A DNA stretch of 64,000 nucleotides from Sphingopyxis sp. H115. GTDB lineage: Bacteria > Pseudomonadota > Alphaproteobacteria > Sphingomonadales > Sphingomonadaceae. Where the stretch lies: NCBI RefSeq assembly GCF_001468465.1, contig NZ_LNSA01000009.1:80883-144882 (forward strand). The letters run 5' to 3'. A program made the translations under genes and the position numbers. This document shows, piece by piece, positions 16,826 to 26,274 of the stretch. The notes below the pieces were generated by a model, which saw only the letters and a program-made list of their open reading frames with translations, made no database searches and was not told where the DNA came from. Positions within the stretch are counted from its first letter, which is position 1. Every line of letters begins with the position of its first letter.

Positions 16826-19114
16826 TCAGAAACGCCCGGTCAGTTGCACCGCGATCGTCCGCGGCCGGTCGACGATGCCGTTATACGCGTTGCCTGCCCC
16901 TCCGGTGATCGTCGTCGCCAGCGGCATCGAGCTTGCGGTCTGCAAAATCCGCTGGTTGGTGAGATTGCGGCCAATCAGTGCCACCTCCCAGCGATCGTCG
17001 ATCTGGGCGAGCGCAAGCCGTGCGCCCAGCTTCACATAGCCGTCCTGATGCGTGCGCGGGTCGAGGTTCGCCGCCGCGATATAGGAGGAGGAGAAGTCGG
17101 CGTTGAGGTTGAACGCCACCTTTATGTCGCTCGTCACCGGCGTCGTGTAATCGAGGTTCAAATTCCCCGACCATTTCGGGCTCAAGGCGTTGCGCTTGCC
17201 CGAATAGTCGCAAAAGCCGTTCGCGTCCGGCGTCTGCAGATAATAGCATTGCCCGTCGGTAAAGTTCGAAAATTTGAAATCGAGATAGGCGACCGCGCCG
17301 CTGATCGTCAGCCCGGGTGCAACCGCCGCGCGGAAATCGGCCTCGACGCCCTGCGTGCGCGCTTCGGCGGCGTTGCGAACGTTGAAGTTCAGTGTGCCGT
17401 CGAAGATGTTTACCTGAAGATCCTTGTAGTCGGTGCGATAGACCGAGAGATTGAAGGCGATATTCCGCCCCTTGTACTTCAGGCCCGCCTCGAAATTGTC
17501 GGCACTTTCGTCCTCGAATTCAAATGCGCCGGGCTTGGCTACGGTGGTCGAACCCGGCAGCGAGTTGGACCGAATATCGAAACCGCCTGCCTTGGTGCCC
17601 TTGGCATAGGACGCGTAGAGCATCAGATCATCGGTCGCGTCATACTGGACGTTGACCATGGGGTTGAAGCTGTCTTCACTGAGCTTGCCCGACACGCTGT
17701 GCGCTTCGATATTGAGCGCACGGAACACCGCCGCGACGACGGGCGCCGGCGCGGTGCTGAGTGGTCCCTGCACGATGGCGAGGCTGCGGCTGCCGCTCTT
17801 CTTTTCATGGTTGAACCGCGCGCCCGCGGTGATGCGAAGCTGGTCGGTGACCGACAATTCGCCTTGCGCAAAGGCGGAGATCAGGTCCGATTTCTGCGTA
17901 TAATCGCGGTCGTTGCTGGTGTCGCCCAGCGCGTTGAACGGCGCGCCGAGCGCGAGGAAGGTCGGGTTGAACAGGGTGAAATCCTGCACGTCGAGCTTGG
18001 CGTGCTGGTAATAGACGCCCGCGATATAGTTGAATGCCTGCGTGCCCGGCGAGGTCAGGCGCAGTTCCTGGCTGAACTGGCGGTAATCCTCGCGCAAATT
18101 GGTGCCGTCGAGGAAGCTGATGCCCGAAAAATCGACATCGACAATCTCGCGCGTCTTGTAATCGAGCAACGACGAAACCGACGTCAGCGTATGCTCGCCA
18201 AGTTCCAGGTCGGCGTTAAGTGTCGCGCCGAACACCTTGTTCTTGCTCTCATACCCATTGTCCTCGCGGACATAGTCAGGGTCGGTGCTGACAAAAAACG
18301 GTCCTTGGAACACCGTGTTGTAAATGCCCACCGCGCCGAAAACGTCGCGCGGCTGCCCCTTCATCTCGAAATCGGCATATTCGAGCTTGAGCTCGGCCGC
18401 GAACGGCCCGCCCTTGTCGAACTCAAGCTTGCCACGCACATAATATTCATCGACGTTCGGCTCTTCGCGGTCGAGTTTCTGATTGTAGAAATAACCGTCC
18501 ATCGAGCGGTGATAGCCGACGACGCGCGCCTCGATCCCGTCGCTCAGCGGGCCCGACAGGACACCGGTGAGCTGCACCTCCTTATGGTTGAATTCGTATA
18601 GGCCGCTGACCGAGCCTTCGAATTCGTCGGTCGGGCTCCGCGTCGTGATGTTCACCGCGCCCGCGATCGCATTCTTGCCGAACAAGGTCGGCTGCGGCCC
18701 GCGCAGCACCTCGACGCGCTCCATGTCGACCAGCGGCAGGCGCGAGAGCTGGTCGCGGCCGTAATAGACGCCGTCGACGAACATCGCGACCGACTGTTCG
18801 AACCCCTTGTTGTCGCCCGATGCGATGCCGCGGATCGCGATGCGGTTGGCGATCGCGGTCTGGGTAATTTTCAGGTTCGGGACCGACGAGCTGATCTGTT
18901 CGAGGTTGGTCTGTCCGTAATTTTCAACCTGCTTGCCGCTGACCGCCGAGATCGAGATCGGCACGTCGGACAGGCCTTCGGCGCGCTTTTGCGCGGTGAC
19001 GATGATTTCCTCAAGCCCGCCCTGATCGTCGGCGGCGGGCGCTTCCTGGGCAAAAGCGGCGACAGGACTGACAAGTGCGGATGCGGCAAACAGCGCGACC
19101 AAATGCGTTTTCAT
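16826..19114 (-). CDS. TonB-dependent receptor linked to the oxygenase/acyl-CoA operon
   Basis: 762 residues from ATG 19114 (MKTHLVALFAAS, a clean signal peptide ending SPVAAFA). A further in-frame ATG at 19135 would only add seven residues. The TonB box EEIIVTAQKR lies near residue 37, followed by the plug (DVPISISAVSGKQVE; VAMFVDGVYYGRDQLSRL) and a barrel ending with VQLTGRF. Sphingomonads carry many such receptors with aromatic or terpenoid ligands. It diverges from the nitronate-monooxygenase/carotenoid-oxygenase operon across 108 bases, so it probably imports that pathway's substrate. The HxlR regulator follows on the same strand. Confidence 0.92.
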   Translation of the reverse strand: MKTHLVALFAASALVSPVAAFAQEAPAADDQGGLEEIIVTAQKRAEGLSDVPISISAVSGKQVENYGQTNLEQISSSVPNLKITQTAIANRIAIRGIASGDNKGFEQSVAMFVDGVYYGRDQLSRLPLVDMERVEVLRGPQPTLFGKNAIAGAVNITTRSPTDEFEGSVSGLYEFNHKEVQLTGVLSGPLSDGIEARVVGYHRSMDGYFYNQKLDREEPNVDEYYVRGKLEFDKGGPFAAELKLEYADFEMKGQPRDVFGAVGIYNTVFQGPFFVSTDPDYVREDNGYESKNKVFGATLNADLELGEHTLTSVSSLLDYKTREIVDVDFSGISFLDGTNLREDYRQFSQELRLTSPGTQAFNYIAGVYYQHAKLDVQDFTLFNPTFLALGAPFNALGDTSNDRDYTQKSDLISAFAQGELSVTDQLRITAGARFNHEKKSGSRSLAIVQGPLSTAPAPVVAAVFRALNIEAHSVSGKLSEDSFNPMVNVQYDATDDLMLYASYAKGTKAGGFDIRSNSLPGSTTVAKPGAFEFEDESADNFEAGLKYKGRNIAFNLSVYRTDYKDLQVNIFDGTLNFNVRNAAEARTQGVEADFRAAVAPGLTISGAVAYLDFKFSNFTDGQCYYLQTPDANGFCDYSGKRNALSPKWSGNLNLDYTTPVTSDIKVAFNLNADFSSSYIAAANLDPRTHQDGYVKLGARLALAQIDDRWEVALIGRNLTNQRILQTASSMPLATTITGGAGNAYNGIVDRPRTIAVQLTGRF

Positions 19115-19222
19115 GAACACTCTCCCTCCCACCATCGTCGAGCTGGCCCCGCGATGTTTTTCTGGTCTTGCGAGTCTTATCGTCTTTAAGTATCGTTATG
19201 CAAGTAAGATAATTGGGAGAGC

Positions 19223-20197
19223 ATGACAGTGCCGAAAAACGGCCTTCCACCCGCCTTGACGCGCAATTTGCGGCTGCCCGCGATCGCGGCGCCGATGTTC
19301 CTCGTCTCGGGGCCCGAGATGGTGATCGCCGCGTCGCGCGCGGGCATGATCGGCAGCTTCCCTGCCCCCAACGCGCGCACCTCGGCCGATCTTGAGGATT
19401 GGGTCAGCCGCATCGACGCGGCGTTGTCGAACGATCCCGACGCCGCGCCTTGGGCGGTCAATCTGGTCGTCCATCCGTCGAACAGCCGCCTGCCCGAAGA
19501 CCTCGCCTGTGTCGTGCGCCACAAGGTACCGTTGGTCATCACCGCGCTCGGCAGCCCGGCGCGGGTGGTCGAGGAAATCCACAGCTATGGCGGGCTGGTG
19601 TTCGCCGACGTCAATTCGGTCGGCTTCGCGCGCAAGGCCGCTGCTGCCGGAGTCGACGGACTGGTGCTCGTCGCGGCGGGCGCCGGCGGGCATACCGGCG
19701 CGACTGCGGGCTTCGCCTTTGTCGAGGAGGTGCGGCAGTTCTGGGACGGCCCGCTCGTGCTTGGCGGCGCGATTTCGACGGGCCATGCAGTGCGCGCAGC
19801 AGAGATTTTGGGCGCCGACCTCGCCTATCTCGGCACGTCGCTGATCGCTTGTGCCGAGAGCATGGCGGCGCCCGGATACAAGGATATGATTGTCGCCGCG
19901 GGGGCCGAAGACATTGTGCCGTCGAAGGGCATCACCGGCGTCACCGCCAACTGGCTGAAGCCCAGCCTGATCGCCGCGGGATATGACCCCGCAAACATGC
20001 CCGAGGACAAGCGCCCAAACTTCTCCGACGCGCAGGACGACGCGAAGGCGTGGAAGAATGTCTGGTCCGCCGGGCAAGGCGTCGGGGCGGTGCGCGGCGT
20101 CGAACCCGTCGCGGCCATCGTCGATCGCCTCGTTTCCGAATATGATGCCGCCGCCGCAAGGCCGCGCTTTGCCCCTGTTGAAGGAGTCCCCGCATGA
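19223..20197 (+). CDS. Nitronate monooxygenase-like FMN enzyme
   Basis: 324 residues; ATG 19223 follows TTGGGAGAGC. The TIM-barrel fold of 2-nitropropane dioxygenase/NMO proteins is clear: LPAIAAPMFLVSGPEMVIAA at the N-terminus, GVDGLVLVAAGAGGHTG (FMN phosphate region) at about 140-156, and VLGGAISTGHAVRAAEILGADLAYLGT at about 175-201. These enzymes oxidise nitronates, but many members in catabolic clusters have unknown substrates and may instead act on enones or other activated carbons. It is the first gene of a five-gene operon and overlaps the next gene by four bases (ATGA). Confidence 0.88.
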   Translation: MTVPKNGLPPALTRNLRLPAIAAPMFLVSGPEMVIAASRAGMIGSFPAPNARTSADLEDWVSRIDAALSNDPDAAPWAVNLVVHPSNSRLPEDLACVVRHKVPLVITALGSPARVVEEIHSYGGLVFADVNSVGFARKAAAAGVDGLVLVAAGAGGHTGATAGFAFVEEVRQFWDGPLVLGGAISTGHAVRAAEILGADLAYLGTSLIACAESMAAPGYKDMIVAAGAEDIVPSKGITGVTANWLKPSLIAAGYDPANMPEDKRPNFSDAQDDAKAWKNVWSAGQGVGAVRGVEPVAAIVDRLVSEYDAAAARPRFAPVEGVPA

Positions 20198-21690
20198 CCG
20201 CCGAGCTCGTCGAGACGATCGAAACCACGATCCAGCCGAACGACCATCCGTATATGAAGGGCGCGTGGCGCCCGACCTATAATGAATGGAATGCGATCTT
20301 TGCCAGTGGCGATGCCGAGGTGATCGGCAATATCCCGACCGACATCGACGGCGTCTATGTCCGCACCGGCGAGAACCAGATCCACGAGCCGATCGGACGG
20401 TACCACCCGTTCGACGGCGACGGTTTCATCCATGCAATCTCGTTCAAGGACGGCCGCGCGAGCTATCGCAGCCGCTTCGTGCGCACAAAAGGCTTTCAGG
20501 CCGAAAAGGAAGCCGGGCGGTCGCTATGGGCGGGGCTGATGGAACCGCCGCACAAGTCGACGCGCCACGGCTGGGGCGCGCAGGAGTGGCTCAAGGATTC
20601 GTCCTCGACCGACGTCGCGATCCACGCGGGGAAGATCATCTCGACCTTCTACCAGTGCGGCGAAGCCTATCGGCTCGATCCGTTCACGCTCGAACAATAT
20701 GGCACCGAAAGCTGGGTGCCGCTCGATGGCATTTCGGCGCATTGCAAGGTCGACCTTGCGACCGGAGAATTGATGTTTTTCAATTACTCCAAACACGCAC
20801 CTTATATGCATTATGGCGTCGTCGACGCCGACAACAAGCTCAAGCATTATATCCCGGTGCCGCTCGCCGGGCCGCGCTTGCCGCACGATATGGCGTTCAC
20901 CGAAAATTACACGATCCTCAACGACATGCCGCTCTATTGGAACGAGGAATTGCTCGAAAAGAACCTGCACGTCGTGCAGTTCCACCCCGACCAGAAGACG
21001 CGCTTTGCGATCATCCCGCGCCACGGCCAGCCCGAGGACATTCGCTGGTTCGAAGCCGAACCGACCTACACGCTGCATTGGCTGAACGCGTGGGAGGAAG
21101 GCGACGAAATCATCCTCGACGGCTATTATCAGGAAGAGCCGATGCCGAAGTCCTATCCGAACGCGCCCGAGGGGCTCGAGCGGATGATGGCCTATCTAGA
21201 TCAAGGATTGCTCAAGCCGCGGCTCCATCGCTGGCGCTTCAACCTCAAGACCGGCGAGACCAAGGAAGAGCGGCTCGACGAGCGCGACCTCGAATTCGGG
21301 ATGTTCAACCACCGCTATGCGGGCAAGCCGTACCGCTACGCCTATAGCGCGATCCCAGAACCCGGCTGGTTCCTGTTCCGCGGCCTCGTCAAACACGACC
21401 TGAACGCCGGAACGAGCGAGGAATATGAATTCGGCCCCGGCCGCTTCGGCAGCGAGGCGCCCTTTGCGCCGCGAATCAACGCGAAGGACGAGGACGACGG
21501 CTATCTCGTCTCTTTCATCGCCGACCTTGAAACCGACAAGTCCGAATGCGTCCTGATCGACGCCAAGAATATCGCGGCGGGACCGGTGTGCCGGATCATC
21601 CTGCCCGAACGCATCTGTTCGGGAACCCACAGCGTCTGGGCGAGCGGCGACGACATCGGCATGGGTCCGAACAGCGTCCTGGCTGCCTGA
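20194..21690 (+). CDS. Carotenoid/lignostilbene cleavage oxygenase (RPE65 family)
   Basis: 498 residues. It has the family entry motif YHPFDGDGFIHAISF (70-84) and the four expected iron-binding His contexts: ISAHCKVD, LPHDMAF, LHWLNAWEE and GTHSVWA near the C-terminus. It should use O2 to split a conjugated C=C bond to two carbonyls. By rough positional comparison from memory with the stilbene-cleaving NOV1 enzyme, Lys134 is conserved but the catalytic-site Tyr101 is Phe here, so a simple 4-hydroxystilbene may not be the substrate; a carotenoid, apocarotenoid or modified stilbene is possible. It overlaps the NMO-like gene by four bases, and the ligase gene starts one base after its stop, which implies aldehyde or acid products enter CoA metabolism. 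Confidence 0.9.
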   Translation: MTAELVETIETTIQPNDHPYMKGAWRPTYNEWNAIFASGDAEVIGNIPTDIDGVYVRTGENQIHEPIGRYHPFDGDGFIHAISFKDGRASYRSRFVRTKGFQAEKEAGRSLWAGLMEPPHKSTRHGWGAQEWLKDSSSTDVAIHAGKIISTFYQCGEAYRLDPFTLEQYGTESWVPLDGISAHCKVDLATGELMFFNYSKHAPYMHYGVVDADNKLKHYIPVPLAGPRLPHDMAFTENYTILNDMPLYWNEELLEKNLHVVQFHPDQKTRFAIIPRHGQPEDIRWFEAEPTYTLHWLNAWEEGDEIILDGYYQEEPMPKSYPNAPEGLERMMAYLDQGLLKPRLHRWRFNLKTGETKEERLDERDLEFGMFNHRYAGKPYRYAYSAIPEPGWFLFRGLVKHDLNAGTSEEYEFGPGRFGSEAPFAPRINAKDEDDGYLVSFIADLETDKSECVLIDAKNIAAGPVCRIILPERICSGTHSVWASGDDIGMGPNSVLAA

Positions 21691-21691
21691 G

Positions 21692-23383
21692 ATGATCGTC
21701 GCGGGAGAGGAAAAGCGGCGACAATATCGGACAAGCGGCTGGTGGGGCGACCAGACCTTTGCCGATCTGTTCGCCGCCAATGCGGCGGCGCATCCTGAGC
21801 GGCTTGCGCTGGTCGATGCACCGAACCGCGCCGACTTCGCGTTCGGTGAGCCGCGGCGGCTGAGCTATGCCGAGCTGGCGGCCGAGATCGACCGGATCGC
21901 GGGCGCGCTCGTCAAGGCCGGGATCGGCAAGGACGACGTGCTGCTCGTCCAGCTTCCGAACATCAGCGAGTTCGTCGCGCTCTATTTTGCAGCGGCAAAG
22001 ATCGGCGCGATCGTCAGTCCGGCGGCGGTGCAATATCGCAGCCATGAGCTGAAGGGCATGATGGGGGTCGTTGCGCCCAAGGCCTTCGTCTGCGCCACGC
22101 AGGTCAAGGGCTGCGACCATGTTGGCGTTGCAGCACCTCTGCTCGACGGCATCCGTTTTATGACCTTCGGCCCCAACCCGCCAACGGGCGCGCTCGACCT
22201 TTCGACCGCCGACGGCGACGCCGCAGCCCTCGCCGCGCATGTCGCGGCGAACCCGATCGATGCCGACGACATCTTCACCATCTGCTGGACCTCGGGCACC
22301 ACTGGCGTCCCCAAGGGCGTGCCGCGCAGCCACAACCACTGGATTGCGGTCGCAGCCGCGGGTTATGAGGCGATGAAGGTCGGGCCGGGAGACGTCCTGC
22401 TCAACCCCTTCCCGCTCATCAACATGGCGAGCATCGGCGGCATCACCATGTGTTGGCTGACCAGCGCGGGGACGATGGTGCTGCACCATCCCTTCGACCC
22501 CGGCGTGTATCTGAAACAGATCGCGACCGAGCGGCCGAGCCTGACGATCGCGCCGCCGGCGGTGCTCAACATGCTGCTCCAGAATGAGGCCCTGCTCGCA
22601 TCGGTCGATCTCTCCAGCCTGCGCGTCATCGCCTCGGGCTCGGCGCCGCTCGCGCCAGCAATGGTCCGCGGCTTTCAGGAAAAGCTCGGCATCATCATCG
22701 TCAATGTGTTTGGGTCGAACGAGGGGATGAGCTTCATCACCGGCGAAGGCGACATGCCCGACCCCGACAAGCGTGCCAGCCTGTTTCCCCGACGCGGCAC
22801 CTATCAGCCTCCCTATGGCGAGGGACGCGCGTCCAATATCGAGAGCCGCCTCGTGCCGCCGGGCGGCGGCAATCCGATCGAGGAGGATGGCATCGCGGGC
22901 GAGCTCCAGATTCGCGGGCCATCGCTGTTCGAAGGCTATCACAACGCACCCGACCGCACCGCCGAAGCCTTTACCAACGACGGCTGGTTCCGCACCGGCG
23001 ACCTGTTCGAGATTGCCGAGGGCGGCGACTTCTACCGCTTCGTCGGGCGCTGCAAGGATCTGATCATCCGCGGCGGCGTCAATATCTGGCCCGAGGAAAT
23101 CGATCAGCTCTTGGGCGGCCATCCTTTGCTCGCCGAAGCCTGCTCCTTCTCGCTACCGTGCGCGAAGATGGGCGAGCGGATCGGGCTCGCCTATGTCCCG
23201 CGCGGCGGCGAGGATGTTAGCCTGTCCGATGTCACCGATTATCTGCGCGAAAAGGATCTCGCGGTCTTCAAACTGCCCGAACGGCTGTTCCTATTCGACG
23301 CTTTGCCGCGCAACGTCACCAACAAGGTGATGCGCAGCGAAGTGCGCGAACGGGCGCTCGCCACTCTCGAAAAGGAAGCCTGA
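21692..23383 (+). CDS. Acyl-CoA synthetase (ANL superfamily)
   Basis: 563 residues; ATG 21692 lies one base after the previous stop. The AMP/ATP P-loop CWTSGTTGVPKGVPRSHN is at about 198-215. The adenylation motifs FGSNEGMSF, YHNAPDRTAEAFTNDGWFR and GRCKDLIIRGGVNIWPEEID lead to the mobile C-terminal domain with the catalytic Lys context RNVTNKVMR. It activates a carboxylic acid to its CoA thioester with ATP. The fit to fatty or aryl acid cannot be settled from the sequence. It stands between the cleavage oxygenase and two thiolase-like proteins, so it probably activates an acid derived from the cleaved product. Confidence 0.9.
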   Translation: MIVAGEEKRRQYRTSGWWGDQTFADLFAANAAAHPERLALVDAPNRADFAFGEPRRLSYAELAAEIDRIAGALVKAGIGKDDVLLVQLPNISEFVALYFAAAKIGAIVSPAAVQYRSHELKGMMGVVAPKAFVCATQVKGCDHVGVAAPLLDGIRFMTFGPNPPTGALDLSTADGDAAALAAHVAANPIDADDIFTICWTSGTTGVPKGVPRSHNHWIAVAAAGYEAMKVGPGDVLLNPFPLINMASIGGITMCWLTSAGTMVLHHPFDPGVYLKQIATERPSLTIAPPAVLNMLLQNEALLASVDLSSLRVIASGSAPLAPAMVRGFQEKLGIIIVNVFGSNEGMSFITGEGDMPDPDKRASLFPRRGTYQPPYGEGRASNIESRLVPPGGGNPIEEDGIAGELQIRGPSLFEGYHNAPDRTAEAFTNDGWFRTGDLFEIAEGGDFYRFVGRCKDLIIRGGVNIWPEEIDQLLGGHPLLAEACSFSLPCAKMGERIGLAYVPRGGEDVSLSDVTDYLREKDLAVFKLPERLFLFDALPRNVTNKVMRSEVRERALATLEKEA

Positions 23384-23384
23384 C

Positions 23385-24614
23385 ATGGCGAAAGATGTCT
23401 TCATCCTAGGCGGCGCGCAGACCGACTTTTCGCGCAACCTCGAACGCGAAGGCGGCGGGCTGTTCGAGCTTTTCCGCGAGGTTGCCGAAGCGGCGTTCGT
23501 CGCGACGGGCATCGAACCGAAGGAAGTCGAAACCGCGCACGTCGGCAATTTCGTCGGCGAGCTGTTCGCAGGACAAGGCCAGCTCGGCGGTTTCTTCGGC
23601 CATGTCCACCCCGATCTCGCGGGTATCCCCGCGTCGCGCCACGAGGCCGCCTGCGCCTCGGGCAGCATCGCGATCCTCGCCGCCGCCGCCGAAATCGAGG
23701 CTGAACGCTATGGCCTCGCGCTGGTGCTCGGGATCGAGCTGATGCGCAACGTCCCCGGCCAGCGCGCGGCCGAATATCTGGGCGCCGCCGCCTGGGCGGG
23801 CCGCGAGGCGCAGGGGGCGCGTTACCTGTGGCCCTGGATGTTCGCACGCGTCGCCGAGGAATATGAGGAACGCTTCGGGCTCGACCGCGCGCATCTGCGC
23901 GGCATTTCGGCGAACAATTTTGCCAATGCGAAGAAGAATCCGAACTCGCAGACGCGCGGCTGGGCGGTCACCGACGATCATCTCGGCGAGAATGACGAGG
24001 TCAATCCGCTGATCGAGGGGTCCTTGCGCAAGTCCGATTGCGGACAAGTGACCGATGGTGCCGCCGCGATCTTCCTCGCGTCACGCGAGGTCGCCGAGGC
24101 TTATGCAAAACGGCGCGGGATTTCGATCGACAGCATCCCGCGCATCAAGGGCTGGGGTCATTCGACCGCCCCTCTGCTCTATTCGACCAAGGTCGCTGGC
24201 AGCCGCGGCGAGCCCTATGTCTTCCCCAGCGTGCGCAAGGCGATGATGGACGCGCTCCGCCGCGCCGAGATGCCCGACATTTACGCGTGCGACGGGGTCG
24301 AGGTGCATGACTGCTTCTCGATCACCGAATATATGGCGATCGACCATTTCGGTATCACCCCGCCGGGCGAAAGCTGGCGCGCGGTCGAGGATGGCACGAT
24401 TGCGCTTGGCGGGAAACTGCCGGTCAATCCGTCGGGCGGGCTGATCGGGCTCGGCCACCCGGTCGGTGCCACCGGCGTCCGTATGCTGCTCGACAGCTGG
24501 CGACAAGTCACCGGCAATGCGGGAGACTATCAGGTCGAGGGCGCACGCAACTTCGCGACCTTCAACGTCGGCGGCAGCGCGACCACCGCGGTCAGTTTCG
24601 TCGTCGGCACCTGA
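23385..24614 (+). CDS. Thiolase-family protein, SCP2/SCPx-like acetyl-CoA acetyltransferase
   Basis: 409 residues; ATG 23385 one base after the ligase stop. The active-site Cys lies in RHEAACASGSIAIL (about residue 90), the catalytic His in GGLIGLGHPVGATG, and the C-terminus has NVGGSATT instead of the usual Cys-Gly pair of classical thiolases, which is normal for SCPx-like enzymes. The middle has NFANAKKNPNSQTRGW typical of the steroid/branched-chain thiolase group. Predicted role is thiolytic cleavage of a branched or cyclic 3-oxoacyl-CoA formed in this pathway. Confidence 0.88.
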   Translation: MAKDVFILGGAQTDFSRNLEREGGGLFELFREVAEAAFVATGIEPKEVETAHVGNFVGELFAGQGQLGGFFGHVHPDLAGIPASRHEAACASGSIAILAAAAEIEAERYGLALVLGIELMRNVPGQRAAEYLGAAAWAGREAQGARYLWPWMFARVAEEYEERFGLDRAHLRGISANNFANAKKNPNSQTRGWAVTDDHLGENDEVNPLIEGSLRKSDCGQVTDGAAAIFLASREVAEAYAKRRGISIDSIPRIKGWGHSTAPLLYSTKVAGSRGEPYVFPSVRKAMMDALRRAEMPDIYACDGVEVHDCFSITEYMAIDHFGITPPGESWRAVEDGTIALGGKLPVNPSGGLIGLGHPVGATGVRMLLDSWRQVTGNAGDYQVEGARNFATFNVGGSATTAVSFVVGT

Positions 24615-24615
24615 T

Positions 24616-25779
24616 TTGACCGACGTCTATCTGTACGATGCAGTCCGCACCCCGCGCGGCAAGGCGCGGCCCGACGGCGGACTGGCGGCGCTGAGTCCGC
24701 AGGAACTGGTGCGTCAGCAGGCGGCGGCGCTAGCGGCGCGGTGCGGCGATATCGCGACGACGCCCGATGCCCTGCTACTCGGCTGCGTCACGCAGACCGG
24801 AGCACAGGGCGGGCATATCGCACTGGTGTCTAAGCTACACGCCGGGCTGCCCGACCAGACCGCCGCGCACAGCATCAATAATTATTGCGCATCGGGATTG
24901 TCGGCGATCGGCCAGGCGGTCGCGAAGGTCGCGAGCGGCGAAATGACGCACATTCTGGCGGGCGGCCTCGAATCGATGAGCGCCACCCAGTTTTTGAGCG
25001 ATCGCGCGACTTTTTATACCAACAACGAACTGCCGCCGCGCGCGCGCTTCGTGCCGCCGGTACTCGGCGCCGACCGGCTCGCGCACGCCGAGGGCATCAC
25101 GCGCGCCGAGCTCGACGCGGTTACGCTCGCCTCGCAGCAAAAGGCCGCAGCGGCGGAGCAGGATGCGGCATTGCAAGCCTCCCGCATCGCGACCGGATCG
25201 CTTAACGGCGAGGAATGTATCCGGCCGCAAACGAGCGCCGAATCACTCGCTGCCGCTCCGGCGGCGTTCGGCGAATTGCAGGCGCAATATGCGGGCGCGC
25301 TCGAGGGCGCGAGCTTCGAGCCCCTTCACAGCATCGCGCACGCACCGCCGATCTGCGACGGCGCGGGGCTGGCGCTGGTCGGCGGCGAAGGGTTAGGCAT
25401 CGCGCCGCGCGCGCGCGTGATCGCCTTTGCCGAGAGCGGCGGCGACCCTGCCGCCTCGCTGACCGCGGGGTTCGCGGCGATGGACAAGGTCCTGACGCGC
25501 GCCGGGCTGACGCTGGTCGACATCGACAGGATCGAGTTCATGGAAGCCTTTGCCGTCACCATCGCCAAATTCCTGCGCGACCGCGATGCCGATCCAGCGC
25601 GGGCCAATGTGTCGGGCGGGCATCTCGCCAAGGGCCACCCGATGGGCGCGAGCGGCGCGATCCTGACCTCGACCCTGCTCGACGCGCTCGATGCGTGCAC
25701 CGGGCGCTACGGGCTGGTTGTGCTGACCGGCGCGATGGGGGTCGGCGCGGCGATGGTGGTCGAGCGGGTAGGAAGCTGA
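24616..25779 (+). CDS. Second thiolase (acetyl-CoA acyltransferase) with altered C-terminal Cys motif
   Basis: 387 residues from TTG 24616, one base after the previous stop; the thiolase reading LTDVYLYDAVRTPRGKARPDGG begins exactly there, and no suitable ATG is present. The nucleophilic Cys is in INNYCASGLSAIGQ and the catalytic His in GGHLAKGHPMGASGA. The C-terminal motif that normally reads C-x-G-G-G-M-G is LTGAMGVGAAM, so the second catalytic Cys seems replaced by Thr. The enzyme may therefore be impaired in Claisen chemistry or tuned to another acyl transfer. It is the last gene of the cleavage operon. Confidence 0.87.
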   Translation: MTDVYLYDAVRTPRGKARPDGGLAALSPQELVRQQAAALAARCGDIATTPDALLLGCVTQTGAQGGHIALVSKLHAGLPDQTAAHSINNYCASGLSAIGQAVAKVASGEMTHILAGGLESMSATQFLSDRATFYTNNELPPRARFVPPVLGADRLAHAEGITRAELDAVTLASQQKAAAAEQDAALQASRIATGSLNGEECIRPQTSAESLAAAPAAFGELQAQYAGALEGASFEPLHSIAHAPPICDGAGLALVGGEGLGIAPRARVIAFAESGGDPAASLTAGFAAMDKVLTRAGLTLVDIDRIEFMEAFAVTIAKFLRDRDADPARANVSGGHLAKGHPMGASGAILTSTLLDALDACTGRYGLVVLTGAMGVGAAMVVERVGS

Positions 25780-25793
25780 CCCAAGGTTCGCCA

Positions 25794-25811
25794 TCCCGGC
25801 GAAGGCCAGGA
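25794..25811. repeat. Single REP-like GAAG-loop hairpin
   Basis: TCCCGGC, loop GAAG, GCCAGGA forms a seven-base-pair stem with one mismatch. It is the same design as the hairpins at 37634-37712 and stands between the thiolase gene and the cobalamin riboswitch, where it could end the upstream transcript. Confidence 0.5.
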
Positions 25812-25893
25812 CCTGCCGCACAGCAAATCTCCATTGCACCTGCACCGCATTGCGCTATGGGCGGCGCGTGCGGGCTTGCCCTGCACATGATCG

Positions 25894-26083
25894 CGCCGGT
25901 GCCCGAGAGGGCTTAATAGGGAACGCGGTAGGCGCGCCGAACGGCGCACCGAAACCGAGGCTGTCCCTGCAACTGTAAGCGGCGAGCGAGATGCACCGGT
26001 TCGAGGCTTTCGGACCAGCCACTGGGATCACCTGGGAAGGCGTGCATCAAGCCCTGACCCGCGAGCCAGGAGACCTGCCGGCG
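25894..26083 (+). promoter_or_regulatory. Cobalamin (adenosylcobalamin) riboswitch
   Basis: All conserved blocks are present in order: TTAATAGGGAA at 25913-25923, GCTGTCCCTGCAACTGTAAG at 25960-25979, AGCCACTGGGA, CCTGGGAAGGCG, and GACCCGCGAGCCAGGAGACC at 26056-26075. CGCCGG at 25894-25899 pairs with CCGGCG at 26078-26083 as helix P1. The 495-base gap between the thiolase and btuB is filled by this element and about 190 bases of GC-rich leader. In the leader AGGC and GGGGGCCT segments near 26230-26270 can pair close to the btuB start, a possible translation-blocking platform. Binding of B12 should lower expression of the following uptake operon. Confidence 0.95.
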
Positions 26084-26274
26084 TGGGTCGCTCAATGCCA
26101 AGGTCCAGGGAAAGGCCGCGGCACGGAGGTTTCCGTCGAGCGACAACCAGGCGGCCGGAGCCGCCTCGGTGACGGGGTCGCAGGCCATGACGCCACTTGC
26201 GCCGCCGGCACTGGTCGATCGCTTGCGCGCATCGGCAGGCTCCGCCTTCGTTGTCGGCGTGCGGGGGCCTTCTC

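Noticed and set aside
19115..19222. Inverted and direct repeats (CTTGC...GCAAG, ACGATA twice) in the TBDR/NMO gap
   Set aside because: Possible HxlR or TetR operator, but the arms are short and spacing irregular; too weak to list as a feature.
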